From NCBI RefSeq assembly GCF_015244745.1, contig NZ_JABCQI010000002.1:124001-188000 (forward strand): a stretch of 64,000 bases of DNA, written 5' to 3'. A program made the position numbers and the translations under genes. Origin of the DNA: Gluconobacter cadivus (lineage in GTDB: Bacteria; Pseudomonadota; Alphaproteobacteria; Acetobacterales; Acetobacteraceae). Positions 8,690-17,622 of this stretch are shown here, in pieces; within the stretch, counting starts at the first letter, position 1, and each line of letters starts with the position of its first letter. The notes under the pieces are model-generated. The model saw only the letters and a list, made by a program, of their open reading frames with translations, made no database searches and was not told where the DNA came from.

Positions 8690-9312
8690 CACGCGCGCTC
8701 TATCTCGTGCATGGCTGGGGCTTTGATGCGTCCTTCTGGGAGCCGCTGCTGGGGCATCTGCCGGATGTGAACGCGCAGGTCGTGGATTGCGGGTATTTCG
8801 GCTCCGAACATCGTCCTGCGCTGCCCGACACGCGTTATCTGGCGATCGGGCATTCCGCCGGATCGCTGGCGTTGCTAGGGCAGGATCTGCCGGGATGTGA
8901 CGGGCTGGTATTTTTCAACGGCTTCCCGCGCTTTACTGCCGCACTGGACTTCCCGAACGGCACACCCGAACGGGTTCTGACGCGGATGCGCGCACGCCTG
9001 AAACGCGATCCAGCCGCCGTACTGCACGATTTCCGCGCTCTTTGTGGAACGGAAGCGCCCCTGCCCCATACGCCGAATGTAGACGCACTAGATCACGGGC
9101 TTGAGGCGCTTCAGCAGCAGGACCATCGGGCGCAGGCAGCCGACTGGGGAAAGAGGCTGCACTGGATGACGGGCACGGACGATCCGTTCGGGGCCGCACA
9201 GGTCGGGTTTGCATCACCGGGAGAACGGGTCGCGGGCGGGCATCTCCTGCCCCTCACTCACCCCGGACTCTGCGCGGACTTCGTGCGACGGAGGCTCGAT
9301 GACGCAGGCTGA
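8686..9312 (+). CDS. Alpha/beta hydrolase, probable pimeloyl-ACP methyl ester esterase (BioH/BioG-like)
   Basis: A 208-aa serine hydrolase. The oxyanion-side LVHGWGFDASFW resembles BioH; the nucleophile elbow is GHSAGS (~residue 65), the acid is probably in TGTDDPFG and the His in GGHLLPLTHPGL. BioH-type enzymes remove the methyl group from pimeloyl-ACP methyl ester after BioC has primed the pathway. Its place between bioF and bioC, with 4-base and 14-base overlaps, makes that role likely. Overall it is shorter and more divergent than E. coli BioH, so the exact esterase subfamily (BioH, BioG, BioK) is unresolved. Confidence 0.8.
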   Translation: MTRALYLVHGWGFDASFWEPLLGHLPDVNAQVVDCGYFGSEHRPALPDTRYLAIGHSAGSLALLGQDLPGCDGLVFFNGFPRFTAALDFPNGTPERVLTRMRARLKRDPAAVLHDFRALCGTEAPLPHTPNVDALDHGLEALQQQDHRAQAADWGKRLHWMTGTDDPFGAAQVGFASPGERVAGGHLLPLTHPGLCADFVRRRLDDAG

Positions 9313-10087
9313 CGATATCCTGCGCCGCAACAGCATCGCCGCACGCTTCGACGCAGCCGAGAGCTATGACGCCGCCGCCCATATCCAGCGCCGCTGCGTC
9401 ACGGCACTGATGGAGCGCATCCGGCAAGAAATGGCGGAGCAGACACCCGCCTCCATTCTGGAATTCGGCTGTGGAACGGGCTTCCTGACGACCCAGCTTG
9501 CTGGACATTTTCCGCAGGCCAGCCTGCTGGCGAGCGATCTGGCCCCCGGCATGATCGCACGGGCCAAGCAGCACTTTGCCGAAAAAACCATCGGCTTTCA
9601 CGTCATGGACGCCGAACATCCGGACATATCCGGGCCGTTCGACCTGATCGCCTCCAGCCTATGTCTGCAATGGTTTTCCAACAGGACCGAGGGATTACGC
9701 AGGCTTTGCGACCTCCTCGCGCCACAGGGGCGGCTGATGGTCGCGACCCTCCTGCAAGGCAGTCTGGACGAGTGGAAACAGGCCTGTCTGGTGGAAGGCG
9801 CGCCCTGCGGCGTGCCGGATTATCCGTCCGTCCCGACCGTGGAAGCGGAATGGCCCAGCAGCGGTGCCGGATCGTGGGAGGTGCTGACGCTACATGATCC
9901 TGTCAGCAGCGCGCGGGAGTTCCTGCGCGGTCTGAGGCAGATCGGGGCGTCCCTGCCCCGTCAGGACAGCCCCCCCGCCAGCAGCGCGGCCCTGCGCCGG
10001 GCCATGCGACATTTTGACCGCACAAGTTCCGACGTGACCTATCAGATCGGTATCGGGATGTTTGTGAAATCCGGAGAAGGACCATAA
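9299..10087 (+). CDS. bioC: Malonyl-ACP O-methyltransferase (BioC)
   Basis: SAM-dependent methyltransferase that methylates malonyl-ACP so it can enter fatty acid elongation as a pimelate precursor. It has 262 aa. SAM motif I is ILEFGCGTGFLTTQLA; motif II is FDLIASSLCLQWF, characteristic of BioC. The start ATG at 9299 has GAGG upstream and overlaps the upstream hydrolase by 14 bp; a longer in-frame extension exists but lies inside that gene. Together with the hydrolase it supplies the ACP-bound pimelate route. Confidence 0.92.
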   Translation: MTQADDILRRNSIAARFDAAESYDAAAHIQRRCVTALMERIRQEMAEQTPASILEFGCGTGFLTTQLAGHFPQASLLASDLAPGMIARAKQHFAEKTIGFHVMDAEHPDISGPFDLIASSLCLQWFSNRTEGLRRLCDLLAPQGRLMVATLLQGSLDEWKQACLVEGAPCGVPDYPSVPTVEAEWPSSGAGSWEVLTLHDPVSSAREFLRGLRQIGASLPRQDSPPASSAALRRAMRHFDRTSSDVTYQIGIGMFVKSGEGP

Positions 10088-10089
10088 TT

Positions 10090-10740
10090 ATGAGCTCTCA
10101 ACGCGGCGTCTTCGTCACGGGAACGGATACCGGCATCGGCAAGACTCTCGTCAGCGCCATTCTGTGCCGTGCCTGGCACGCCACCTACTGGAAGCCGCTT
10201 CAGACCGGCCTCGCGGACGAGGACGGCGACACGCCGACCGTGCGCGATCTGGCCGGTCTGGACCCGTCCCGCATCATTCCCCCGGCTTATGCGTTTCAGG
10301 CCCCGCTCGCGCCACTCGCGGCAGGGGATCTGGAAAACGTGACGGTCAATCCGGGGCGGCTCGTCCTGCCACAGGTGCCGGAGACACTTGTCGTAGAAGG
10401 CGCGGGCGGACTGATGGTGCCGGTGCGTGAGGACATGATGATCGTGGACCTGATCGAGCGTCTGAACCTGCCCGTCGTTCTGGTCACGCGCAGCGGACTG
10501 GGGACGATCAACCACACGCTTCTGAGCCTTGAGGCTTTGCGACGACGCGGTGTTCCGGTTCTGGGCGTGGTTCCGGTCGGACCGCCCAATCCCGGAAATG
10601 AACGCGACATTGCACACTTCGGAAAAACGCATATCCTGTTCAGGGTTCCGCAGTTTGACGCGATAACGAAAATGGTCGTCTCTGAATTATCGGGTCACGT
10701 TCCGTCACTTGATGTCTTGCAGCAACAGATTTCACAATAA
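10090..10740 (+). CDS. bioD: Dethiobiotin synthetase (BioD)
   Basis: ATP-dependent carboxylase closing the ureido ring of dethiobiotin. It has 216 aa. The N-terminal P-loop GVFVTGTDTGIGKT is the BioD hallmark, followed by YWKPLQTGL and VEGAGGLMVPV, which bind diaminopelargonate and nucleotide. It starts two bases after the bioC stop and is the last gene of the biotin operon. bioB is not in the window. The 162 bp before the next gene contain no obvious terminator. Confidence 0.95.
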   Translation: MSSQRGVFVTGTDTGIGKTLVSAILCRAWHATYWKPLQTGLADEDGDTPTVRDLAGLDPSRIIPPAYAFQAPLAPLAAGDLENVTVNPGRLVLPQVPETLVVEGAGGLMVPVREDMMIVDLIERLNLPVVLVTRSGLGTINHTLLSLEALRRRGVPVLGVVPVGPPNPGNERDIAHFGKTHILFRVPQFDAITKMVVSELSGHVPSLDVLQQQISQ

Positions 10741-10902
10741 TGTGTCATCTTGGACGCATGCCATAAAAAGGCCGCGTCAACCCTTGTGAAATAACGTCCT
10801 CGTCATAGAAGGGCTCTTCGCAACGCAAGGCTTCCGGCGTATCGCTGGAACATCGGGCTTCGTTGCGGAGATGCCGACAGAAACAGGGATATTGGGAAAA
10901 GT

Positions 10903-12468
10903 ATGAGTATCCTGCGCCGTGATCTGGTCAAGCTTGGGGCCGGACTGACCCTTCTAGGAACAGCCTCCCGTATGGCCCATGCCCAGTCCACTGCTCCTCT
11001 GGCTGCCACCAAGCCCGTTACACCCCCTGCACCGCAGGCGACCCCGTTTGACGATGGCACAGTTCGGCTGGTAGCGCAGCGCCTGTCGAAAAAGGCTTAT
11101 TCCCCCCCGTCCCAGACGCTTCCCAGTGCCATTGCGAACATGGATTTCGACCAGTTCCGCAGCATTGCCTTCAATCCTGATAAAGCCCTGTGGCACGGCC
11201 AGAATCTGGCGTTCGACGTGGAGTTCTTCCCACGCGGCTTTCTGTACAAGCCGCGGATCGGCATGAACGAAGTCACGGGCGGACAGTCCACCCCCATTCC
11301 CTACGACCCCGACGCCTTCACCTATGCCAACCCCGTTCTGCGCGTCACGGACGATCTCGGCTATTCCGGCCTGCGTCTGCGCTATGCCATCAATACGGCA
11401 GGCATGATGGAAGAATGTGCTGTCTTCCTTGGCGCATCCTATTTCCGGGCCGTGGCCAAGGGTCAGAATTACGGTCTGTCGGCCCGCGCTTTCGCAAACG
11501 GCACCGGCAACCCCAAAGGCGAAGAATTCGCGTTATTCCGGGAGTTCTGGATCGAAAAACCGGAACCGGGCGTGGAGTCCATCGTCATTCACGCGCTGCT
11601 CGACAGCCCGTCCCTGACCGGTGCGTTCCGCTTCACCATCCGTCCGGGCGATACCACGGTCTTTGACGTCCAGTCTTCACTGTTCCCGCGTCAGGACATT
11701 ACGGAATCCGGCATCGCTCCCCTGACGGGCATGTTCTATTTCGATGCGAACGCCCGCAATCACGTCGATGACTGGCGCCCCGCCGCGCATGACAGCGAGG
11801 CCCTCCAGATCTGGACGGGCGCTGGACAGCAGCTCTATCGCCCCCTCACCAACCCGACCGACCTCCAGTTCTCGGCCTTCGCAGACAGCAGCCCGCATGG
11901 TTTCGGTCTGATGCAGCGCAAGCGCTCGTTCCATGATTACGAGGATCTGGCGCTCAACTATCAGAAGCGCCCGTCTCTCTGGATCGAACCGATCGGCAAC
12001 TGGGGCGACGGCGCCGTCGATCTGGTGGAGATCCCGACCCCCAACGAGGTGAACGACAACATCGTCTCGTTCTGGCGTCCCAAACAGCCCATGAAGGGCG
12101 GTCAGGAATACAGCTACATCTACAGAATGTACTGGGGCTGGGACACGCCGTGGCCGACCCAGATGGCGCGCGTTGCCGCAACGCGGATCGGAAGCGTGAC
12201 CGATCATCCGGACGCCCGTTTCTTCGCGATCGACTTCACAGGCGCGCCCTTCCAGAACGTGCCGCCGGGTACGAATTTCCATCTGATCACACAGGCCAGC
12301 CCCGGCACGATCCGTAATGTCGTCGTGGAACCGAACCCGGAAATCCAGGGCTGGCGCGCGACCTTTGAATTCGTGCCGGGCGATGCGAAGAGCTGCGAAC
12401 TTCAGGCCCAGCTCGCCAATGATCAAGGTCCGGTTTCAGAAAAATGGATGTATCGTTGGACGCCGTGA
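10903..12468 (+). CDS. Periplasmic glucan biosynthesis protein, OpgG/OpgD family
   Basis: Periplasmic protein of osmoregulated periplasmic glucan synthesis (MdoG family), 521 aa. The N-terminus carries a twin-arginine signal (RRDLVKLGAG, ending MAHAQS), as described for OpgD rather than the Sec-dependent OpgG. The mature part has the family's N-terminal beta-sandwich region (VAQRLSKKAYSPP; FDQFRSIAFNPDKALW; FDVEFFPRGFLYKP) and C-terminal Ig-like domain (~400-520). It overlaps opgH by 25 bp, so the two are translated as a unit. The start ATG at 10903 is followed directly by the Tat motif. Confidence 0.9.
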   Translation: MSILRRDLVKLGAGLTLLGTASRMAHAQSTAPLAATKPVTPPAPQATPFDDGTVRLVAQRLSKKAYSPPSQTLPSAIANMDFDQFRSIAFNPDKALWHGQNLAFDVEFFPRGFLYKPRIGMNEVTGGQSTPIPYDPDAFTYANPVLRVTDDLGYSGLRLRYAINTAGMMEECAVFLGASYFRAVAKGQNYGLSARAFANGTGNPKGEEFALFREFWIEKPEPGVESIVIHALLDSPSLTGAFRFTIRPGDTTVFDVQSSLFPRQDITESGIAPLTGMFYFDANARNHVDDWRPAAHDSEALQIWTGAGQQLYRPLTNPTDLQFSAFADSSPHGFGLMQRKRSFHDYEDLALNYQKRPSLWIEPIGNWGDGAVDLVEIPTPNEVNDNIVSFWRPKQPMKGGQEYSYIYRMYWGWDTPWPTQMARVAATRIGSVTDHPDARFFAIDFTGAPFQNVPPGTNFHLITQASPGTIRNVVVEPNPEIQGWRATFEFVPGDAKSCELQAQLANDQGPVSEKWMYRWTP

Positions 12469-14630
12469 CCGAATTGTCTTCTCACGCCACTCCGGAAGCC
12501 GCCCCCTTCCTGCCGCCTGAAGCGCCGCTGGCAATGAAGCCGCAGAACCTTCAACAGCAGCCGGACCGTCATGGCCGGCCCTTCGATCCGCTGCCGACGA
12601 CGCCTTCGTTCCTCTGGGCACGCCGTCTGTTCGTCTTCGGTGGCGCGATGCTGCTGACGGGCTATGGCATTTACAGGATCAATCAGGTTTTCAACTCACT
12701 GGGCGTCTCGGCGCTCGGTGTCATCATCCTGATCCTGTTCGCCATTCTCGCCTTCTGGATCGCCCTGTCCTTCATGTCCTGCCTCGGCGGCTTCGTGTCG
12801 CTGATCCGGCGGGGCGGTCTTGGGCTTGGCATTCACCGCACAGGGCCGCTGCCGGAACTGAAAAACCGCACCGCCGTCCTGATGCCGACCTATAACGAGG
12901 ACCCGACGCGCGTTCTCGCGGGTCTGCGCGCCATTCATGACAGCATTCTGGCGACGGGACAGATCGACGCCTTCGATTTCTTCATCCTGTCCGACACGAC
13001 CAATCCGGACGTCTGGGTGCAGGAAGAGCGCGCCTTCCTTGAGTTCCGCAAAGCCACGAACGGCGAAAAGCGCGTCTTCTATCGCCGCCGCCACAAGAAT
13101 ACGGACCGCAAAGCGGGCAATCTGGGCGACTGGGTGACGCGGTTCGGCGCCTCCTACCAGCAGATGCTCACCCTCGATGCAGACAGCGTGATGGATGGCA
13201 GCCTGATCGTCCGGATCACGGCGGCCATGGAACAGCATGAGGGCGTGGGACTGATCCAGACGCTTCCGGTCATCGTCGGTGGTCGTACGCTTTTTGCCCG
13301 GATGCAGCAGTTTGCAGGCCGTGTTTACGGGCCACTGATCGCGCATGGCATTGCGTGGTGGCACGGCTCGGAAGGCAATTACTGGGGTCATAACGCCATC
13401 ATCCGCACACAGGCCTTCGCCGAACAGGCCGGTCTGCCGCATCTGAAGGGCCGCCCGCCCTTCGGAGGGCACATTCTGAGCCATGACTTCGTGGAAGCCG
13501 CCCTCATGCGCCGTGGCGGCTGGGCCATTCACATGGTGCCGGGACTGTTCGGCTCCTATGAAGAAAGCCCGCCATCGCTGACGGACGTCGCCATCCGGGA
13601 CCGCCGCTGGTGTCAGGGCAATCTGCAGCACAGCAAGATCCTCGGTACGAAAGGCATGCACTGGGTCAGCCGCGTTCATATGCTGACGGGCATCGGGTCC
13701 TACATCATGTCCCCGCTCTGGCTGCTGTTCCTGCTGTTCGGCATCCTGATTTCGCTCCAGTCTCATTTCTACCATCCCGAATATTTCGGCTCGACCCCGA
13801 CGCTCTATCCGCACTGGCCGCGCGTTGATCCCGTACAGGCCAAGCTCGTCTTCATTGGGACCATGGGCATTCTGCTCGCACCGAAAGCTCTGGCCTTCAT
13901 TGCCATGATGTTCGATCGCGCGGCCCTGAAGGGTTCTGGCGGCGTTTTCCGGCTTGCGGTGTCTATCGTGCTCGAAACCCTGATCGGCGGCCTGATTGCG
14001 CCGATTGCCATGCTGATCCAGACGTCCGGCGTTATTTCGATCCTTCTAGGCCGGGATTCTGGATGGAACGCGCAGAACCGCGATGATGGCCGGGTTTCGC
14101 TGAAGGACGTGGCGCATGGCTACTGGATCTACACCGTGTTCGGCCTGCTTCTGGCCGTGGCGGCATGGTCGGTCTCACAGGCGCTGTTCCTATGGATGAC
14201 GCCGGTGCTGCTCGGACTGGTGCTCGCCATCCCGCTGGCCGCACTGACGGCGAGCCGCGATGTCGGGCTGGGGCTGCGTCGGGCCGGGCTTCTGCTGATC
14301 GAGGAGGAAACCGCTCCTCCGCCGATCCTCCAGCTTGCCGCCGCAAATGATGCTGCGCGTGAACGCGCTGCCCATGCCCCCGATGCGCCGCCGGAAGAAG
14401 CCTTTGCCGCCCTCCGCCAGAACGCGGCCCTTCTCAACGCCCATGAAGGCGCGCTGCCCCCGGCCCGCAGCCCCGGCAGTCCGATCGACGCGCATCTTCT
14501 GGTCGGCCTGCTCAAACTACGGGAGGCTCCGTCGCTCCAGATCGCGCTGGAACGCCTCTCCCGTCAGGAAAAGGCCGCAGTTCTGGGAAGCGCCGAAGGT
14601 CTGGCTCTCATGGAAAAGCTCGCGGCCTGA
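12444..14630 (+). CDS. opgH: Glucan glucosyltransferase OpgH (MdoH)
   Basis: Inner-membrane GT2 family glucosyltransferase that polymerises the beta-1,2-linked glucose backbone of periplasmic glucans from UDP-glucose. It has 728 aa. After a ~50-residue cytosolic N-terminus come two TM helices (~residues 55-120), the catalytic domain (LMPTYNEDP, the DxD in LTLDADSV, a downstream acidic residue in HDFVEAALMRRGG and RDRRWCQGN corresponding to QxxRW), then a multi-spanning C-terminal part (~410-600) and an Ala/Pro-rich cytosolic tail. The tail resembles the C-terminal extension typical of the family. It starts inside the upstream opgG/D-like gene. Confidence 0.94.
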   Translation: MDVSLDAVTELSSHATPEAAPFLPPEAPLAMKPQNLQQQPDRHGRPFDPLPTTPSFLWARRLFVFGGAMLLTGYGIYRINQVFNSLGVSALGVIILILFAILAFWIALSFMSCLGGFVSLIRRGGLGLGIHRTGPLPELKNRTAVLMPTYNEDPTRVLAGLRAIHDSILATGQIDAFDFFILSDTTNPDVWVQEERAFLEFRKATNGEKRVFYRRRHKNTDRKAGNLGDWVTRFGASYQQMLTLDADSVMDGSLIVRITAAMEQHEGVGLIQTLPVIVGGRTLFARMQQFAGRVYGPLIAHGIAWWHGSEGNYWGHNAIIRTQAFAEQAGLPHLKGRPPFGGHILSHDFVEAALMRRGGWAIHMVPGLFGSYEESPPSLTDVAIRDRRWCQGNLQHSKILGTKGMHWVSRVHMLTGIGSYIMSPLWLLFLLFGILISLQSHFYHPEYFGSTPTLYPHWPRVDPVQAKLVFIGTMGILLAPKALAFIAMMFDRAALKGSGGVFRLAVSIVLETLIGGLIAPIAMLIQTSGVISILLGRDSGWNAQNRDDGRVSLKDVAHGYWIYTVFGLLLAVAAWSVSQALFLWMTPVLLGLVLAIPLAALTASRDVGLGLRRAGLLLIEEETAPPPILQLAAANDAARERAAHAPDAPPEEAFAALRQNAALLNAHEGALPPARSPGSPIDAHLLVGLLKLREAPSLQIALERLSRQEKAAVLGSAEGLALMEKLAA

Positions 14631-14654
14631 AGAACTACAGGACGTCACGACACA

Positions 14655-14690
14655 AAAAACGCCCCGGCCATCATAGCCGGGGCGTTTTTC
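14655..14690. terminator. Bidirectional intrinsic terminator
   Basis: Fourteen-base-pair stem aaaaacgccccggc/gccggggcgttttt (14655-14668, 14676-14689) with a 7-base loop. A-run and T-run flank the GC core, so it can end opgH on plus and the DUF2501-like gene on minus, which converge here. Confidence 0.9.
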
Positions 14691-14715
14691 ATTGCAGACC
14701 TGTAAGCCGGAGCAA

Positions 14716-15207
14716 TTATTTGAAAGACTGGGCCTTCTTAACAAGGTCGTTACACGTCGTGACGCGCTTGTCCTTGGAGAGGGTGCCGATATCGAAGACG
14801 TTTCCGTCCGTCATCTGAAGCAGACCCTTACCGCCCAGCGAGTAGAACTCGTCACTGTGGACATCCGGGCGCTTGGCGATTTTGCGGGCCGCCACGATCG
14901 GCGATGTTCCGAGCACCAGCTTGTGATGCGTACAGTAATAAGTCAGACCGGCAATATTGCCAGCCTGCGCGCCCTCGATGGACGGGAGGCCATCAGCACC
15001 CAGAACGCCCGGTGACGCAGCACTCAGAACATTCTTGCCACCTGCGACAGCCTGAACATGAGCGCCGGGCAGTCGGGCCTGCGTTCCGGCGGGGATGGTT
15101 ACCACAGGGCTGCTCTGCGGAACCTGCGGGACGGTCTGGGCGACGGCAGCACCGGAAATGCTCAGGCCAGCAGCGGCAAGAACAGCAAAATACTTGCTTG
15201 AAATCAT
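14716..15207 (-). CDS. Exported DUF2501-like protein
   Basis: A 163-aa protein with a clear Sec signal peptide (MISSKYFAVLAAAGLSISGAAVAQ). A Gln/Pro/Ser-rich linker leads to a C-terminal domain (~residues 75-163) with GNIAGLTYYC, DEFYSLGGKGLLQMTDGN-type core and a final C-N-D-L-V-K-K-A-Q-S. This pattern, two Cys flanking a small helical/beta domain, fits DUF2501 (E. coli YjjA type), whose function is unknown. A second, more diverged protein of the same layout is at 42697-43098. Monocistronic, ended by a strong terminator; divergent from oligopeptidase B. Confidence 0.75.
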   Translation of the reverse strand: MISSKYFAVLAAAGLSISGAAVAQTVPQVPQSSPVVTIPAGTQARLPGAHVQAVAGGKNVLSAASPGVLGADGLPSIEGAQAGNIAGLTYYCTHHKLVLGTSPIVAARKIAKRPDVHSDEFYSLGGKGLLQMTDGNVFDIGTLSKDKRVTTCNDLVKKAQSFK

Positions 15208-15403
15208 GATACTCTTCTTTCCACATCACAGGATGTTCTGTTTGCACCCCAAAAGGAGAAACAGAATTCATCCGGTCTGGAGCATCTTTGAGAACGCTCC
15301 GTTGCCCTGAATAACACTTGAGAGCAGTTACAGTTTCTTGGGAGGCTTCTTTTCCAGTCAAAGTCCGATTGAATGCCGGGCGTTTCTGCGTCACAGTTTG
15401 GTC

Positions 15404-17515
15404 ATGTCACAGCGCCCCGATGCCCCCTCCGCCGCACCCGTTCCTCCCGTTACCCGTCGTGAGCCACTGAGCACCACGCAGCTTGGCCGCACGCGCACGG
15501 ATTCCTATGCCTGGATGAAGGACGAGAACTGGCAGCAGGTCCTGCGGGACCCGTCCGTTCTGCGCGACGATATCGCCACGCATCTGAAGGAGGAAAACGC
15601 CTATGCGGAGGCCGTTCTGGCCGGGATGGAGCCACTGCGCGAAACGCTGCTTCAGGAAATGATCGGCCGTATTCCGCCTGCGGAATCCTCGGTCCCGGTT
15701 CCCGACGGCCCATGGGAATATTCCGTGCGCTTCGAAGACGGTGCCCAGCATCCACTGCGGGTGCGTTGCCCACGCGGGGGCGGAGCGGAGCAGGTTCTGC
15801 TCGATGCCGATGCGCTGGCCAAACAGCATGACTATTATGCGCTCTCACAGACGGACCACTCGCCCGATCACCGCTATTTCGTCTACGCGGAAGACATTCA
15901 GGGCTCCGAGGTCTATCGTATTCAGGTCGCGGATCTGGAAACAGAAACGCTCTGCGCCGAACCCGTCCCCAGCACGACGGGCAGCTTCGCCATTTCACCG
16001 GACAGCCAGTGGCTGTTCTGGATCTATCGCGACGATAATGGCCGCCCTTCGAAGATCTATCGCCGCCCGCTGACGGGGGGCGAGGATGTTCTGGTGTTCG
16101 ACGAAACCGATCCGGGCTTCTTCCTGAGCATCGGCGTCAGCGCGTCGCGCAAATGGATCGTCATCGAGCGCGGTGACCACGATACGAACGAAACGCTGCT
16201 CATTCCGGCTTCCGATCCGACAGCCCTGCCTGTTGTGGCGGCCCCCTTGGTGCGGGGTGAGCGCTATTCCCTGACGCACTGGAATGACCGCTTCATCATC
16301 CTGACCAATGCCGGTGGCGCCGTGGACTTCCAGTTCATGCAGACGCCAGACACGGCCACAGGGCGCGAGAACTGGACGCCCTTCGTGCCGTACCGCGAGG
16401 GCCACTATCTGCTGGGCGCCAATGCCTCGCGCGGGCATCTCGCCTGGGCCGAGCGGCGGGACGGAAATATCCATATTCTCGTGGTCCCCGAAGGCACGCA
16501 GGGCGATGTCCGGGCGCAGGCGAAAGCCATCGGAATGGACGAAGCCGCCTATGACCTGACGATGCTGGGCACGCTGGAATATGACGTGCCGGTCCTGCGC
16601 TACATCTACCAGTCCCCCACCAATCCCGCGCACTGGTACGATTACGACATGGCCAGCGGCGCGCGCACCCTCCGCAAGATCCGCGAGGTTCCGTCCGGCC
16701 ATGATGCGAGCCGCTACGAAACGCGTCGCCTGTTCGCAACATCGCCCGACGGAGCGCAGGTTCCGATTACGGTCCTGATGCGCAAAGGTCAGGCTCTGGA
16801 CGGCTCCGCACCGCTGCTTCTGTATGGCTACGGCTCCTACGGCATCGCCATGGACGCGGATTTTTCCACAACCGTGTTCAGTCTGGTGGACAGGGGCTGG
16901 ATTCACGCCATCGCCCATGTCCGCGGCGGCTCCGAAAAAGGCTGGAACTGGTTTCTGGACGGCCGCGGGACAAAGAAGCCCAACACCTTCATCGACTTCA
17001 TCGCCTGCGCCCGACATCTCGTCTCGGAAGGCTACGGCTCAGCCGGACGCATCGTCGCGCAGGGCGGCTCGGCCGGTGGTCTGCTGATGGGAGCGATCAC
17101 GAACATGGCGCCCAAGCTGTTCGCGGGCATTGCCGCGCAGGTGCCGTTCGTGGACATGCTCAACACCATGTCCGACGTCTCCCTGCCGCTGACACCGCCG
17201 GAATGGCCGGAATGGGGCAACCCGCTGGAAGACCCGGACGCGTATGACCTGATCGCCAGCTACTCGCCCTATGACAACATCACCGCCAAAACCTATCCGC
17301 CGGTTCTGGCAATGGGAGGCCTGTCCGACCCGCGCGTAACGTACTGGGAACCTGCGAAATGGATTGCCAAACTGCGAGAAGTCACGTCCGGCGGCCCGTT
17401 CCTGTGCCGTATCAACATGGAAGCCGGACATGGCGGTTCGTCAGGCCGTTTCAAACGTCTGGAAGAAGTCGCCCTCGTTCAGGCCTTCGCCATCTGGGCC
17501 ATCGACCGGGCCTGA
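15404..17515 (+). CDS. ptrB: Oligopeptidase B (protease II), prolyl oligopeptidase family S9A
   Basis: Cytosolic serine peptidase cleaving short peptides after basic residues. It has 703 aa. The N-terminal beta-propeller covers ~75-420; the C-terminal alpha/beta hydrolase domain carries the nucleophile in QGGSAGGLLMGA, Asp in the AMGGLSDPRV region and His in MEAGHGGSSGRF. Propeller-domain YAWMKDENW and the HVRGGSEKGWNWFLDGRG segment are typical. The ATG at 15404 is chosen because upstream codons do not resemble the family; its SD is weak. The 196 bp upstream are shared with the divergent DUF2501-like gene and include an imperfect hairpin (ggagc/gctcc, 15281-15302). Confidence 0.92.
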   Translation: MSQRPDAPSAAPVPPVTRREPLSTTQLGRTRTDSYAWMKDENWQQVLRDPSVLRDDIATHLKEENAYAEAVLAGMEPLRETLLQEMIGRIPPAESSVPVPDGPWEYSVRFEDGAQHPLRVRCPRGGGAEQVLLDADALAKQHDYYALSQTDHSPDHRYFVYAEDIQGSEVYRIQVADLETETLCAEPVPSTTGSFAISPDSQWLFWIYRDDNGRPSKIYRRPLTGGEDVLVFDETDPGFFLSIGVSASRKWIVIERGDHDTNETLLIPASDPTALPVVAAPLVRGERYSLTHWNDRFIILTNAGGAVDFQFMQTPDTATGRENWTPFVPYREGHYLLGANASRGHLAWAERRDGNIHILVVPEGTQGDVRAQAKAIGMDEAAYDLTMLGTLEYDVPVLRYIYQSPTNPAHWYDYDMASGARTLRKIREVPSGHDASRYETRRLFATSPDGAQVPITVLMRKGQALDGSAPLLLYGYGSYGIAMDADFSTTVFSLVDRGWIHAIAHVRGGSEKGWNWFLDGRGTKKPNTFIDFIACARHLVSEGYGSAGRIVAQGGSAGGLLMGAITNMAPKLFAGIAAQVPFVDMLNTMSDVSLPLTPPEWPEWGNPLEDPDAYDLIASYSPYDNITAKTYPPVLAMGGLSDPRVTYWEPAKWIAKLREVTSGGPFLCRINMEAGHGGSSGRFKRLEEVALVQAFAIWAIDRA

Positions 17516-17528
17516 AAAGACCCTACGA

Positions 17529-17612
17529 ATAAAAGTTTTTGGGTTCCGCCTTTTTACAAAAAGGCGGAGAACGCCGAAGCTTTTTGTAAAAAGCTTTACC
17601 AAAAACTTTTAT
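17529..17612. repeat. Nested inverted-repeat element (three-way junction)
   Basis: Outer arms ataaaagtttttgg and ccaaaaacttttat (17529-17542, 17599-17612) are a perfect 14-bp inverted repeat. Between them sit two further perfect palindromes: tccgccttttt/aaaaaggcgga (17545-17555, 17558-17568) and aagcttttt/aaaaagctt (17577-17585, 17588-17596). The whole can fold as a stem with two side hairpins on either strand. It lies between convergent genes (oligopeptidase B and the HlyD gene) and its T-runs could terminate both. The modular design suggests a dispersed intergenic repeat family, though only one copy is in this window. Confidence 0.8.
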
Positions 17613-17622
17613 CCCAAAATCC

